64,000 nucleotides of DNA from contig NZ_NPDZ01000005.1 in the NCBI RefSeq assembly GCF_002811875.1, positions 124,001-188,000 on the forward strand. The letters run 5' to 3'. The first letter of the stretch is position 1. The number at the start of each line of letters is the position of its first letter. A program made the translations under genes and the position numbers. The DNA is from Leptospira perolatii (GTDB lineage Bacteria; Spirochaetota; Leptospiria; Leptospirales; Leptospiraceae). The notes under the pieces were generated by a model, which saw only the letters and a list, made by a program, of their open reading frames with translations, searched no databases and was not told the origin of the DNA. Below are positions 43,190 through 51,384 of this stretch, in pieces.

Positions 43190-44938
43190 CTACATTTTCT
43201 CTTCGGTGTCGTGGCCTTCCGATTGCAGGATTCCGAGTCTTTTTGGTTTTACCTTGGAATGAGTCACAGCGCCATCCGGACCTACGAATAAATAGGAAGG
43301 ACCAAGAATTTCTTTTAACTTCACTCTAAAATTCTTGTTTCGTCCTAGATTCACATCTACTCCGGGAAATATTTCTCTCTCTACTTCCACAGTTGCATTC
43401 CTGTCAGGTTCAAAAGAAAGCAGAAGAGTTTGTTCTTGGGCGAGCAGGTTTTGGATCAGAGAAGTATATTTTTGTTTGATGGACTGCAACTTTGGAATGC
43501 TATCTTTTTCTTCTGAAGTCAGTCCTCTTTTCTGAGCATCGTCGCTCAACTTCGCAAGGCTTGTTTCTACCTTCCTTAGCACTTCCTGGTTTTTTCGAAT
43601 TTCTGATTTGAGTTCTTCCAATTCCAAAAGTAGTTTGGGAGGCATACCGCAGCTTAAAACTGTTTTGGTTTCTACGACCGCTCCTAATTTGGTGCATATG
43701 ATATTTTTACCAGAAACACACTGTCCTCCGATAATTTCTCCTCTGCCTCCCCGGACGATAACTGATTCGCCGGCGATCAATTCGGAATGCATTGCTGCTT
43801 CTTCGATGAAGATGGAATTCTTCGCGGTCATTTTTCCCTGTTCAACGAACTTTGCGTAGATATCATTTCCTGATTCTATCCAGCCTCCGTTTCTTCCCAT
43901 AAAACCTCCCGAAAGCACTACGTCTCCTCCAGCTTTTAGAAAGACCTTACCTACGGATTTTTTTACGATGATGCTTCCTTCAGTTTCTAGACTGAAACCA
44001 TCTGCGATCGATTCTTCTACAATGATCGTTCCGGGAAAATTGACGTTTCCGGTAGAAAAGTCTACATGGTCCAAGTGACAGACTTCGTCTACACGGATGG
44101 CTCCAGAGCGATCCAAGATCGGTCTACCGTCTATCAAAGAATAAACGGATCTACCATCTTCGCCTATTTTTACGTTTGGCCCTAGCTTCCAGTCTGCAGG
44201 AACTCCTTCTTCAAAAGAGAGAATTTCACCTTTGACGGTTTTACCGTTGGTTCCGGGGGAGGGAGCGACCTTCTCAGCTAATTTTTCATTTTTCTTAACA
44301 CTTTGTATTAACTGAATATTCTTGAAATCGATCCTACCGAATTCGTCCTCTTCTAATTTTGGAACGCTCGGATGCGGAAACAGGATACGAATGATTCCAT
44401 CTTTGCCTGCAACCGTAGGAGTTCCTTCTGCCACCAATGTTTTTTTGCCGTATTCTTGTGCGGAAGAAAGTTTCTCAAGAGCTTCGGTAAGAACTCCGTG
44501 CGCGATTCCATTCTTGCTCAGTTCCAGTTGGAGCTCCTCCTTGGACAGGATTTTGCCACCGAATTTGGGAGGATGCAGAATTGCGTGAACAACCATCGTA
44601 TCGTCCGATATTTTCAGTTCAAGAATTGAGCTTTCAGGTAATCCCGGCCATTTACCGACTAGATGGGGCTGTCCGTCTTTTTCCTGTACGATTCTTTTTA
44701 CGTCTTCTGGATTGGTATCTTTGATATGAAATAGATCGAAGCGTTTAAGTATTTCTTTCAGTTCGATCTCTTTGCCTTTCTTGCCCGCGGGAAAGACGGT
44801 GAGAGTAGCCGACCCGTCTATGTTTTCTAATTTGAAAAAACCGTTTTCATTTTCTTCCAAATCCTTAAGTAGCGAATCGGTAAAATTACGGATCGAATCG
44901 TTCATCCTTTGCTTCCGATTTTGGAGAATAGATGGCAT
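43190..44938 (-). CDS. FapA / DUF342 polymer-forming-like protein
   Basis: A 582-residue cytosolic protein of the DUF342 (FapA) family. The N-terminal half ends in the typical GKNGKTVKGEILSF-like segment (PSPGTNGKTVKGEILSF). A right-handed beta-helix follows with repeated short strands (SIADGFSLETEGSIIVKKSVG, AGGDVVLSGGFMG, NDIYAKFVEQGKMTAKNSIF, GESVIVRGGRGEIIGGQCV). The C-terminal part is a coiled coil (about 440-520) with a small beta domain. FapA homologues are linked to flagellar or cell-surface assembly and membrane association. The start is uncertain: the ATG at 44905 is an equally good alternative. Confidence 0.85.
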   Translation of the reverse strand: MPSILQNRKQRMNDSIRNFTDSLLKDLEENENGFFKLENIDGSATLTVFPAGKKGKEIELKEILKRFDLFHIKDTNPEDVKRIVQEKDGQPHLVGKWPGLPESSILELKISDDTMVVHAILHPPKFGGKILSKEELQLELSKNGIAHGVLTEALEKLSSAQEYGKKTLVAEGTPTVAGKDGIIRILFPHPSVPKLEEDEFGRIDFKNIQLIQSVKKNEKLAEKVAPSPGTNGKTVKGEILSFEEGVPADWKLGPNVKIGEDGRSVYSLIDGRPILDRSGAIRVDEVCHLDHVDFSTGNVNFPGTIIVEESIADGFSLETEGSIIVKKSVGKVFLKAGGDVVLSGGFMGRNGGWIESGNDIYAKFVEQGKMTAKNSIFIEEAAMHSELIAGESVIVRGGRGEIIGGQCVSGKNIICTKLGAVVETKTVLSCGMPPKLLLELEELKSEIRKNQEVLRKVETSLAKLSDDAQKRGLTSEEKDSIPKLQSIKQKYTSLIQNLLAQEQTLLLSFEPDRNATVEVEREIFPGVDVNLGRNKNFRVKLKEILGPSYLFVGPDGAVTHSKVKPKRLGILQSEGHDTEEKM

Positions 44939-45072
44939 CCTATTATTTACAATCGAAATCTGAGCAAAAGACTAAAGGCGCAAATGCCAAAAAAGAGCAT
45001 AAGTTCTTCCGAAAATGGGGGATTTATGTCCTTGAAAATGGGGAAATCCGACCGATGATGTAGTAGACTCTT

Positions 45073-45687
45073 ATGGACGTGAACCCATTTGCTATCTTAA
45101 CAAAAATCAGAGAGGCGATAGATACAATTATTCTGAAATTGCCTCCCAAGACGGTCAAGTTGCTTGCACTCGTCGGTGTAGGTCTTGCGCTGATGATCGC
45201 CGGCGTGGCAAGTTACTTTAGTGTTCAGAAAGGTCTGGAGATGGCTGACAAAGAAGGTCAGGCCAAAACTTTGGATCGGAAGATTCTCTTTTTGGAAGAT
45301 ATGGAAAGAGAATACAATCGAAAGAGAAAAAATGTACAGTGGAGCGATCCGAGTCTTTCGACAGATTCATCCAGCTCTTTAGATATCGAAAGATATTCCC
45401 AAGACAAACCAAAGATGGAGCAAAAACCTTCTGTTCCGAGTGGAAATTTGGAAGAAGGAACAACTCTGGAAAGCACTCGAAGAAAAGAAGGAGACTCCAA
45501 AGTATTTTTTCCCAACGAATCGGAGAAAGTTAGTCCGTCTGAAAAATCATCTGAGCCCGGTAATTTGCAAGTGCCTTCCAATTCCGGATCCTCGCCCTCG
45601 TCCTCCTCCGATTTGAAAAAACCGAAAGAAGAATCTAGGCTGGAAAAACCTCCCAAATCCAAATCGAATTCTGGTTTAAGAGAGTAA
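45073..45687 (+). CDS. Hypothetical single-pass membrane protein
   Basis: A 204-residue protein with one TM helix (about residues 27-49, VKLLALVGVGLALMIAGVASYF) after a short amphipathic N-terminus. The rest is Ser/Pro/Lys/Glu-rich and low in complexity, so probably disordered outside the membrane. The next gene starts four bases later, which makes an operon very likely. No family is recognised. Confidence 0.65.
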   Translation: MDVNPFAILTKIREAIDTIILKLPPKTVKLLALVGVGLALMIAGVASYFSVQKGLEMADKEGQAKTLDRKILFLEDMEREYNRKRKNVQWSDPSLSTDSSSSLDIERYSQDKPKMEQKPSVPSGNLEEGTTLESTRRKEGDSKVFFPNESEKVSPSEKSSEPGNLQVPSNSGSSPSSSSDLKKPKEESRLEKPPKSKSNSGLRE

Positions 45688-45690
45688 AAC

Positions 45691-46734
45691 GTGCGAAACA
45701 GAAATCGACTCCAGAAAATTCAGTTCGTATCTAGAATCTTAGTACTAGCAGGACTCGTATTTTTCTCCTTTGAAAGGAATCATTTGGAAGCCGAGATTCC
45801 ACTCCCATTTCCCGAGGATGTAAAGGAATCGGATCTTGGAAGTGCCGCCAATTCTACGTTAGATGAAAAAAAAGAGCCTAGCCTAGCAGGGACTAAAGAA
45901 TCCAGTCAAGTCGTACAACCTGGAAATAACGAAGTAGAATCAGATTCTCTGGAAGCGAAGGATGCGTCGGACAGAAACGGAATCAAAGCTTCTGCGGAAA
46001 AAGGAACTTCCGAGCAAATGGATCAGGTGCAGAAATCCGAAGTTCGATCGACTAAACTTCCCAATTTAAATACAAAGAACGCCAAAAAACCTCGAAAAAA
46101 AATGGACCAGGATCCAGGGACGGCAGCCTACGAAAGAGGTATATTAAGATTACGGAATGGTCAAAAGGAAGCTGCACAAGAAGAGTTTACAAAAGCAGCT
46201 GCTTCAGAGAGCGAGGTCGCGGCTAAGGCGAAACTAGAGCTAGCTAAATTATCCGGAGCAAAGTCGGAGACCACCGAAGAGGTTGTCGAAGATGAAATCG
46301 TATGGAAGACTAGACTAGAAACCGCTAGATCCTATCGTTCCCAGGAAAAAAACCAAGAAGCTGAAGTAGAATTATTGAAAGTTGCCACCGAAGCTCCTTC
46401 TCAGTACCGGATCCAAGCTTTACTCCAAATGGGAGATCTATTGAACCGTCTTGGAAGGTATCGAGATTCAAGGTCTTATCTTTTGGATTATTGGAATCGG
46501 TTCGGTCGGAAAGTTTCTGCCGATCCGGAAACAGATCCCAATTTGAGAAAAAAGCAATGGGAAGAAAGAGATCTCGGAGCCTATCTGCTTTTCAAAGCGA
46601 GTTATAAGTCAGGTGAAACGGAATGGTCTAAGAGATTTCTGAGAAAATTTTTGGAATCTTCGTCCGAGGAATCTAAGGGATTCTATTCTCCGCTCCGCGA
46701 AGAATTAGAAAAATTAGCAAAACAGAATATTTGA
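45691..46734 (+). CDS. Exported TPR-like hypothetical protein
   Basis: A 347-residue protein starting at GTG, with an N-terminal signal or anchor (about residues 14-28). A low-complexity Glu/Ser/Lys region runs to about 145. TPR-like helices follow: AYERGILRLRNGQKEAAQEEFTKAAASE, ARSYRSQEKNQEAEVELLKVATEAP and ALLQMGDLLNRLGRYRDSRSYLLDYW. The order resembles outer-membrane-associated TPR scaffolds. It is coupled to the membrane protein immediately upstream, so they may form one envelope complex. No named family is recognised. Confidence 0.68.
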   Translation: MRNRNRLQKIQFVSRILVLAGLVFFSFERNHLEAEIPLPFPEDVKESDLGSAANSTLDEKKEPSLAGTKESSQVVQPGNNEVESDSLEAKDASDRNGIKASAEKGTSEQMDQVQKSEVRSTKLPNLNTKNAKKPRKKMDQDPGTAAYERGILRLRNGQKEAAQEEFTKAAASESEVAAKAKLELAKLSGAKSETTEEVVEDEIVWKTRLETARSYRSQEKNQEAEVELLKVATEAPSQYRIQALLQMGDLLNRLGRYRDSRSYLLDYWNRFGRKVSADPETDPNLRKKQWEERDLGAYLLFKASYKSGETEWSKRFLRKFLESSSEESKGFYSPLREELEKLAKQNI

Positions 46735-46748
46735 ATCTATTTGTGCGC

Positions 46749-47213
46749 TTAAACTAGGGACACGTTTACTTCTAACTTTCCGTAAGGAGAAAACAGGTTA
46801 ATTCCGAGCGCTTGCTTTTTCGGAATCTTGATCGTTTCATTTTTAGAGTCCACTATGTTTGGCGCAGTGATCTCTATCGATTGTCCAGCCGTGGCAAAGA
46901 TATTCATCGCATTCCCGGTGGTCATATTTGCGAGTTCGCCTAGAATATCCTTGTATTCGTTTTTGATTTCTTCAGGGGAAAGATTCGGAACCAGTTTTTT
47001 AGCGATCTTATAAGCCGCGTCGTAGTTTAAACCGTAGACAACTTCTCCGTTAAAAGTCCCTAGAACCCCGATAATAATCGCGAGTTCTAGAGTGGTTTCC
47101 GGAGTTTCCTTGATTCCGATTTTGCCCCGAATTAGCTCGGTTTGCAAAACGTCTCGGAAGACGATGGTGGCGGCTTCCAAGAATGGGTTCACTAATTCGG
47201 CTCGGATCTGCAT
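46749..47213 (-). CDS. cheX: CheX-like chemotaxis phosphatase
   Basis: A 154-residue protein of the CheC/CheX group, which dephosphorylates CheY-P in spirochetes. The catalytic E-x-x-N motif is in YKDILGELANMTTGNAMNIF (near residue 92-95). LELAIIIGVLGTFNGEVVYGL and IPKKQALGINLFS are the flanking strands. Single-motif layout and size fit CheX rather than CheC. Its ATG shares one base with the stop of the upstream PpiD-like gene (TAATG), so translation is coupled. Confidence 0.87.
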   Translation of the reverse strand: MQIRAELVNPFLEAATIVFRDVLQTELIRGKIGIKETPETTLELAIIIGVLGTFNGEVVYGLNYDAAYKIAKKLVPNLSPEEIKNEYKDILGELANMTTGNAMNIFATAGQSIEITAPNIVDSKNETIKIPKKQALGINLFSPYGKLEVNVSLV

Positions 47214-48436
47214 TATTCCTCCGGCGCGGTCCTAACTTTCCTTTCTACAGTAATTTCTTCTGAAAGCGCTAAAGGAATTTCTGAAAGAAATCCGTTCACC
47301 TGGACTGCAGAATCTCGAATCAATTGTTTAGAAAGATTCGGCTTTGCCTGTCCTGGGTGAAATGCAAGAAATTCTGCGATCGCGTATTTGTCTCCGTCTC
47401 TATAAGGACCGCTGCTCCTTTTTTGGCCAAAGGGCTGAGAGGCGAGATCTTGGAAGAAGCGTTTGTCCGAAGAAAGATTGAATTTTCCTTTAGACGAGTT
47501 GAGTTCCTTTAAATCCTGCAGTTTTTTGGAACGAACAGAAATGCTGGAACTTCCGAGCATCGCACTCAGTTTGGAAAGTCCATCAGGTTCGTTTTGTAGA
47601 AGCTTAATTTTTCCTTTCAAAGATTCTAATGCGTTTTTGCGGGCTTCTATTAGAAATTTTCCTCTTAGAATCGATTTTCTTTCCTCAAAACTAGGAATGT
47701 GTCCATCCGGCTGTTTCAACGCAACACTCGGATCTTGCTTTTCCTTTTCGTAAAGTTCTTTGAGCTGAGCTTCTGTAGGCTCGATCTCATTTTTGGAAAT
47801 TCTAATTAAGTCGTCCTCGGTATAAACGATTGCGTTGAGATCAATCGTAGATTCCGACGCAGAGGACTGTTCTGCGAGTTCAGAATCCGTTTTTTTCAGT
47901 TCCGATTTTAATAGAATAGGTTGTAGGCTACCTTGCACTGCTGCTTCCACTCTGAATCGTATTGGAGCTTCCTGTAGAAATTGACGATAGATTTGGTCTG
48001 GTTTTTCCATTTCCTCGTCGGAATATCCTGCTCCCCGATAAGAAAGTTTGACTCTTCTTTGGGCTTCTTCCCAAAGTGATTGGCGTATCGTTTCCTCAGA
48101 AACAGTATAGCCTACCGTTTTAGCGATTTGGTTAGAAACATAAAGTCCCTTTAAAACCATAAATGCGCAGTCACCCAGTTGGTTATCTGGAATGGCTCCC
48201 TGGTATGCTTGGAAGCAGTATCTTTTTGCTGCGTTGAATGAATCCATTCCTACGGATTCTCCCGCGATCGAACCTGCGCTAATCGCAGATTTTCCGGTGA
48301 TCATATCCATTCCGGCCTGTTCTAAATCGGAGCGAAGTAGAGTAAAGATCAGCATGAGTACCAGGATTCCGAGGAAAATTGCAGATCCTAGCTTAAAAAA
48401 TATATCTTTGAGTGAAGTTCCTTCAGTATTTGCCAT
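47213..48436 (-). CDS. PpiD/SurA-like membrane-anchored chaperone without clear PPIase domain
   Basis: A 407-residue protein with one N-terminal TM helix (about residues 15-34, LGSAIFLGILVLMLIFTLL) and a periplasmic part. The region at about 45-170 looks like a SurA/PpiD N-terminal domain (MVLKGLYVSNQIAKTVGYTVSEETIRQSL). The middle (QLKELYEKEKQDPSVALKQPDG) resembles the linker of these proteins. A parvulin PPIase domain is not evident. It could be a periplasmic chaperone or assembly factor. It is coupled to cheX. Confidence 0.62.
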   Translation of the reverse strand: MANTEGTSLKDIFFKLGSAIFLGILVLMLIFTLLRSDLEQAGMDMITGKSAISAGSIAGESVGMDSFNAAKRYCFQAYQGAIPDNQLGDCAFMVLKGLYVSNQIAKTVGYTVSEETIRQSLWEEAQRRVKLSYRGAGYSDEEMEKPDQIYRQFLQEAPIRFRVEAAVQGSLQPILLKSELKKTDSELAEQSSASESTIDLNAIVYTEDDLIRISKNEIEPTEAQLKELYEKEKQDPSVALKQPDGHIPSFEERKSILRGKFLIEARKNALESLKGKIKLLQNEPDGLSKLSAMLGSSSISVRSKKLQDLKELNSSKGKFNLSSDKRFFQDLASQPFGQKRSSGPYRDGDKYAIAEFLAFHPGQAKPNLSKQLIRDSAVQVNGFLSEIPLALSEEITVERKVRTAPEE

Positions 48437-48495
48437 AATTGTCCGTTCGAAGGGAAGCGTGGACGGCCAAGGGAATCTGTAAAGGAGAAAAACCG

Positions 48496-48540
48496 ATGAA
48501 AAACGCTTCAGAAAGCTGGCAGGTTGATAGATACATATAA
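48496..48540 (+). CDS. 14-codon leader ORF coupled to downstream gene
   Basis: An ATG at 48496 preceded by an excellent AAGGAG site (48483-48488) opens the peptide MKNASESWQVDRYI and stops at a TAA (48538-48540) whose last A starts the next gene (TAATG). The next gene has no ribosome site of its own, so this short ORF probably loads ribosomes for it. The peptide itself may have no function. Confidence 0.6.
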   Translation: MKNASESWQVDRYI

Positions 48541-49259
48541 TGATGCTCTATATCGCAATCGCACTTATTTTGGTCGGAATTTTATGCTTCATTTACGTTT
48601 CCTTCCAGCAAAATCCTGGGAAGAAGAGCAGCCCAAGCACAGTTTTTCGTCAGAATGAATCTTACTCCCAAAGACCCAGAGAGAGGGTTCCGGTGACAGA
48701 GTACATCTCCCACAAACGGATTCCGCGTTCGGAGGAGTATTCTCATTTGGAGGAAAGATTTGCCGAGGAGCGCAGGATTCGTCCCGGATTCCAGAATCGC
48801 GTATCCGAACAGGAAATTCCGGAAATGAGCCCCCCAGCTTTTGATTCTTTCCCACCTAGGACCGAGACTGTAGAGAGACCTACCAGAAAAGAGGAATCAT
48901 TCCAGAACGAAACTTTCGAGGATTTTGAAGAGACCATAGAAACTTGGCGGATGGAAGGGATCCTGTTTTTGGATCTTTCCGGAAAGTTGCCATATAGAGA
49001 ACTGCAAAATAAAATCAGTCAGGATTCTTTGAAGGGATTTCGGAGAATGGGAAGGGGAATCATCCGAGAAATACCTGGTGGGTTTTCCTTTAAAGCGATG
49101 AATTCTGAATTCAGATACAACCTGAGTGAAATCGAAAAAGTGATCTTCTACGACCAAGGATTTGCGCTGCTTCCGATCAAAAGGGAATTTCCAGTTCCAG
49201 TTTTTGTGACTTCCGAGCCGGAAAGATTTAAGGAATACTTAGAGCAGGCAAAAGGATAG
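48540..49259 (+). CDS. Hypothetical single-pass membrane protein
   Basis: A 239-residue protein with an N-terminal TM helix (about residues 3-23), a charged linker rich in Arg/Glu/Pro/Ser (about 28-135) and a compact C-terminal domain. The domain (WRMEGILFLDLSGKLPYRELQNKIS, RGIIREIPGGFSFKAMNSEFRYNLSEIEKVIFYDQGFALLPIKREFPVPVFVT) has clear alternating strands. The family is unknown. Translation seems to depend on the short leader ORF at 48496. An ATG at 48543 is an equal start. Confidence 0.65.
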   Translation: MMLYIAIALILVGILCFIYVSFQQNPGKKSSPSTVFRQNESYSQRPRERVPVTEYISHKRIPRSEEYSHLEERFAEERRIRPGFQNRVSEQEIPEMSPPAFDSFPPRTETVERPTRKEESFQNETFEDFEETIETWRMEGILFLDLSGKLPYRELQNKISQDSLKGFRRMGRGIIREIPGGFSFKAMNSEFRYNLSEIEKVIFYDQGFALLPIKREFPVPVFVTSEPERFKEYLEQAKG

Positions 49260-49462
49260 TCAGAGCTTAGACGTACAGAGAGGTCCTAAGCCTTCTGAAG
49301 TTGTAGGAGCTCCTACAACCTGCATAGAAATAAAATGCACTTGCGAAAATGAGAAGTCCGTGATAAGGAGGGCTCTGCGCGGTTTCCCACCACCGGCCCC
49401 CCACCCAAAAGAAGGGCGGGGAAAATTCCGCCCCCATCACACGCACAAGCGGATTAGAAAGC
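49260..49462. other. Convergent intergenic region with palindrome and GC-rich hairpin
   Basis: This 203-base gap between convergent genes is unlike its surroundings. It holds a 20-base perfect palindrome at 49301-49320, a C-rich stretch at about 49386-49406 and a GC-rich stem (GGGCGG at 49414-49419 with CCGCCC at 49428-49433). No T-run follows either hairpin and no gene is visible. It could be a repeat-derived or Rho-assisted termination region. Confidence 0.5.
49301..49320. repeat. 20-bp perfect palindrome GTTGTAGGAGCTCCTACAAC
   Basis: Every base pairs with its mirror partner around a central AGCT. I recall similar GTAGGA/TCCTAC palindromes between genes in other Leptospira genomes, so it may be one copy of a dispersed repeat. 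It lies between convergent genes and could work as a transcription-termination or repeat element. Confidence 0.7.
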
Positions 49463-50221
49463 TTATCTGCCTTCCACCTGGAGCCACTTGGTAGTCTTTA
49501 CCACCAATCGAATGACTAAATAAAACCCGGCACCGATTCCAAAGACCCAAATTTGAGCCTGGGTAATTGCCTCCCAAGGTGTGCTCAAAGAAACTGGCTC
49601 ATTCAAAAACGTGGCACCGAAGTCGAATAAAACGAAAATAACGATAATTCCGAAAAGGCTTGGATATTCTCTTTTTAATATATTACGAAAAGAGAAAGTT
49701 AGCTTAGGTCTTACGTAACCGCTAAATTTAGGGATAAAAGCGGGAATCTTGTCCGCCCAGTCCAAATAATCTCTTCCAAACTTATCACGCAAAAATTTTT
49801 CTTCCGCAAACATGATCCTTTCGTAATAGATCGCGAAGAAGAGAGTAAATATGATTACGAGTAGGATATCCCTAAAATAGAGCACCGGCCCCAAATACAT
49901 CAAGAAGTTTCCCAAATACAATGGGTGACGGACTAAGGAGTAGATTCCCTCCATATTAATCACGTCTGCGATTTGCTCCTTGGTGTTTCTACCGGAGGTT
50001 CTTGCTGGAGCGTATCCGATAACGAAACATCTGACCGCTAAGCCTAAGAAGCTTACTGCAAAACATCCGGCGGCATAGTATAAGTTCATTTCATAGGAAT
50101 TTTCTAAATAAGAATATCCTAGAAGAGAATGGATGCAAAGTAATAGGATGAATCCCGGAATGTAGGACCTCCAACGGAATAGAAAATTCCCTTGTTTGTC
50201 TATTTCTTCTATCAGCGCCAT
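49463..50221 (-). CDS. ICMT/PEMT-like membrane methyltransferase
   Basis: A 252-residue protein with about six TM helices. The conserved C-terminal part has NMEGIYSLVRHPLYLGNFLMYLG and FFAIYYERIMFAEEKFLRDKFGRDYLDWADKIPAFIP, the R-H-P-x-Y and E-E-x-x-L-x-x-x-[FY]-G-x-x-Y blocks of isoprenylcysteine and phospholipid methyltransferases. It would use SAM to methylate a lipid or membrane substrate. The acceptor cannot be told from sequence. An inverted repeat at 50263-50287 precedes it. Confidence 0.83.
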   Translation of the reverse strand: MALIEEIDKQGNFLFRWRSYIPGFILLLCIHSLLGYSYLENSYEMNLYYAAGCFAVSFLGLAVRCFVIGYAPARTSGRNTKEQIADVINMEGIYSLVRHPLYLGNFLMYLGPVLYFRDILLVIIFTLFFAIYYERIMFAEEKFLRDKFGRDYLDWADKIPAFIPKFSGYVRPKLTFSFRNILKREYPSLFGIIVIFVLFDFGATFLNEPVSLSTPWEAITQAQIWVFGIGAGFYLVIRLVVKTTKWLQVEGR

Positions 50222-50262
50222 TGCAGTTCCTTCATCCGAAGCTTTTTAGGAAGCAAACCTGT

Positions 50263-50287
50263 TCACTGCTTGCGTGTCAAGCAGTGA
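50263..50287 (-). promoter_or_regulatory. Operator-like inverted repeat upstream of ICMT-like gene
   Basis: TCACTGCTTG (50263-50272) pairs perfectly with CAAGCAGTGA (50278-50287) across five bases, about 42 bases before the methyltransferase start and after the terminator of the upstream operon. There is no T-tract on either strand, so it is more likely a dimeric repressor site, though a second terminator stem is possible. Confidence 0.45.
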
Positions 50288-50325
50288 TTCCTGGAACAAG
50301 AAACAACCCGAACGTCTGGAAGGGC

Positions 50326-51384
50326 TTAAAAGTTTTTAGGGGGTAGATTTTCGCCCCCTAAAAACTCTTTAGGATTCTGATGTAAAATCTCTTCCAAATT
50401 CCAGGGATCGACCACGAATTTGTAGCTAAGCCCCGGCTTCTCAAAAACCCAACTAGCATCTTTGGTAACTCCGATTGGAAACAGCTCTATGGAAGAAAAG
50501 CGGAATCGAATTTGGAATCGGAAGAATTTTGATTTAGAAATCGGAAAGACCTTTTCCTCGGAAGGGAAAAGGAAGGCATCTGCCTTTAATCCTAAAAGCT
50601 TTCGAAGGTATAAATTGATTTCTTGCTCGGAAGCTCTATGCTTCTGGTCCTTTTCTTGTAGGACCCAACCCTCTGTTTCCCGAATCAGTTGAAAAGGAAT
50701 TGCTGTTTGCATAAAGAATTCCAGATGTATGAGTTCTTCCACTGAAAGATCTTCTCCGAAAAGCTTTCTAGAATAAAAGTAATCTTCTGCGAATCTTCCC
50801 GAGACAGGTCTCAGATTCTCTTCTACGAGCCAAACTGTGTCGGTGGGATGTTCCAGAATATAAGTCTCCCGGTCTCCGTCGGTTGTACTTCCTACACTAA
50901 TTTTTCCGAAGGAGGAACCGTCTTTTGCAAATATTTCTATCGAAGGTTCTTCCCCTACTAATCCGAATTCAGGATGTTCTATTTTTTTCTCTGAAGGATT
51001 ATTCAGTCTGGTAAATTTTCGGAGGGAAAGAAGAGAATGAATGAAAGAGGAAATTTTCTCCGTGTCACCTGGCCCGGCTCCGATTTTTGCAGTTTCTACA
51101 AACCAATCCAGATCGGTTTTCGAAATCGTAATTTCATGATCTTTTCTTCCTAATACGATTTTTCCGATTTCCAGTTCTTCCAAAGAAAATATCGGTTTCG
51201 AATTGGAGTAAGAATCCTTAAACCAATCCGCTGGATCTGAGACAAACAACCAGATACTAAACAGAAAAAAATTCAGAACTGCAAAATAGATTCCTTTGTA
51301 TCCGAGAATCGATGTTTTTAGACTGCCAAGACTTTTTAAGACAGCAATTGCGAAACGGCTTTCAAACAAAGAAATCAGATTCAC
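50326..51384 (-). CDS. DUF4340-type protein, last gene of Gld-like operon
   Basis: A 352-residue protein with a TM helix near residue 30-50 and a periplasmic beta-rich part (EKIEHPEFGLVGEEPSIEIF, GKISVGSTTDGDRETYIL, VWLVEENLRPVSGRFAEDYFYSR). This matches the DUF4340 domain commonly encoded after GldG-like genes. I chose the GTG at 51382-51384 because it overlaps the GldG stop as GTGA and follows AGGGA; the ATG at 51438 would overlap by 58 bases. The final codons and stop lie next to the terminator stem at 50331-50366. Confidence 0.75.
   Translation of the reverse strand: MNLISLFESRFAIAVLKSLGSLKTSILGYKGIYFAVLNFFLFSIWLFVSDPADWFKDSYSNSKPIFSLEELEIGKIVLGRKDHEITISKTDLDWFVETAKIGAGPGDTEKISSFIHSLLSLRKFTRLNNPSEKKIEHPEFGLVGEEPSIEIFAKDGSSFGKISVGSTTDGDRETYILEHPTDTVWLVEENLRPVSGRFAEDYFYSRKLFGEDLSVEELIHLEFFMQTAIPFQLIRETEGWVLQEKDQKHRASEQEINLYLRKLLGLKADAFLFPSEEKVFPISKSKFFRFQIRFRFSSIELFPIGVTKDASWVFEKPGLSYKFVVDPWNLEEILHQNPKEFLGGENLPPKNF
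50331..50366 (-). terminator. Intrinsic terminator built into last codons of Gld-like operon
   Basis: A 13-bp perfect stem (AGTTTTTAGGGGG at 50331-50343 with its complement at 50354-50366) and a ten-base loop. On the minus strand it covers the last dozen codons of the DUF4340 gene and is followed by CTTTTAAG at the stop. The peptide end (FLGGENLPPKNF) is thus encoded by a transcript hairpin. Confidence 0.75.
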
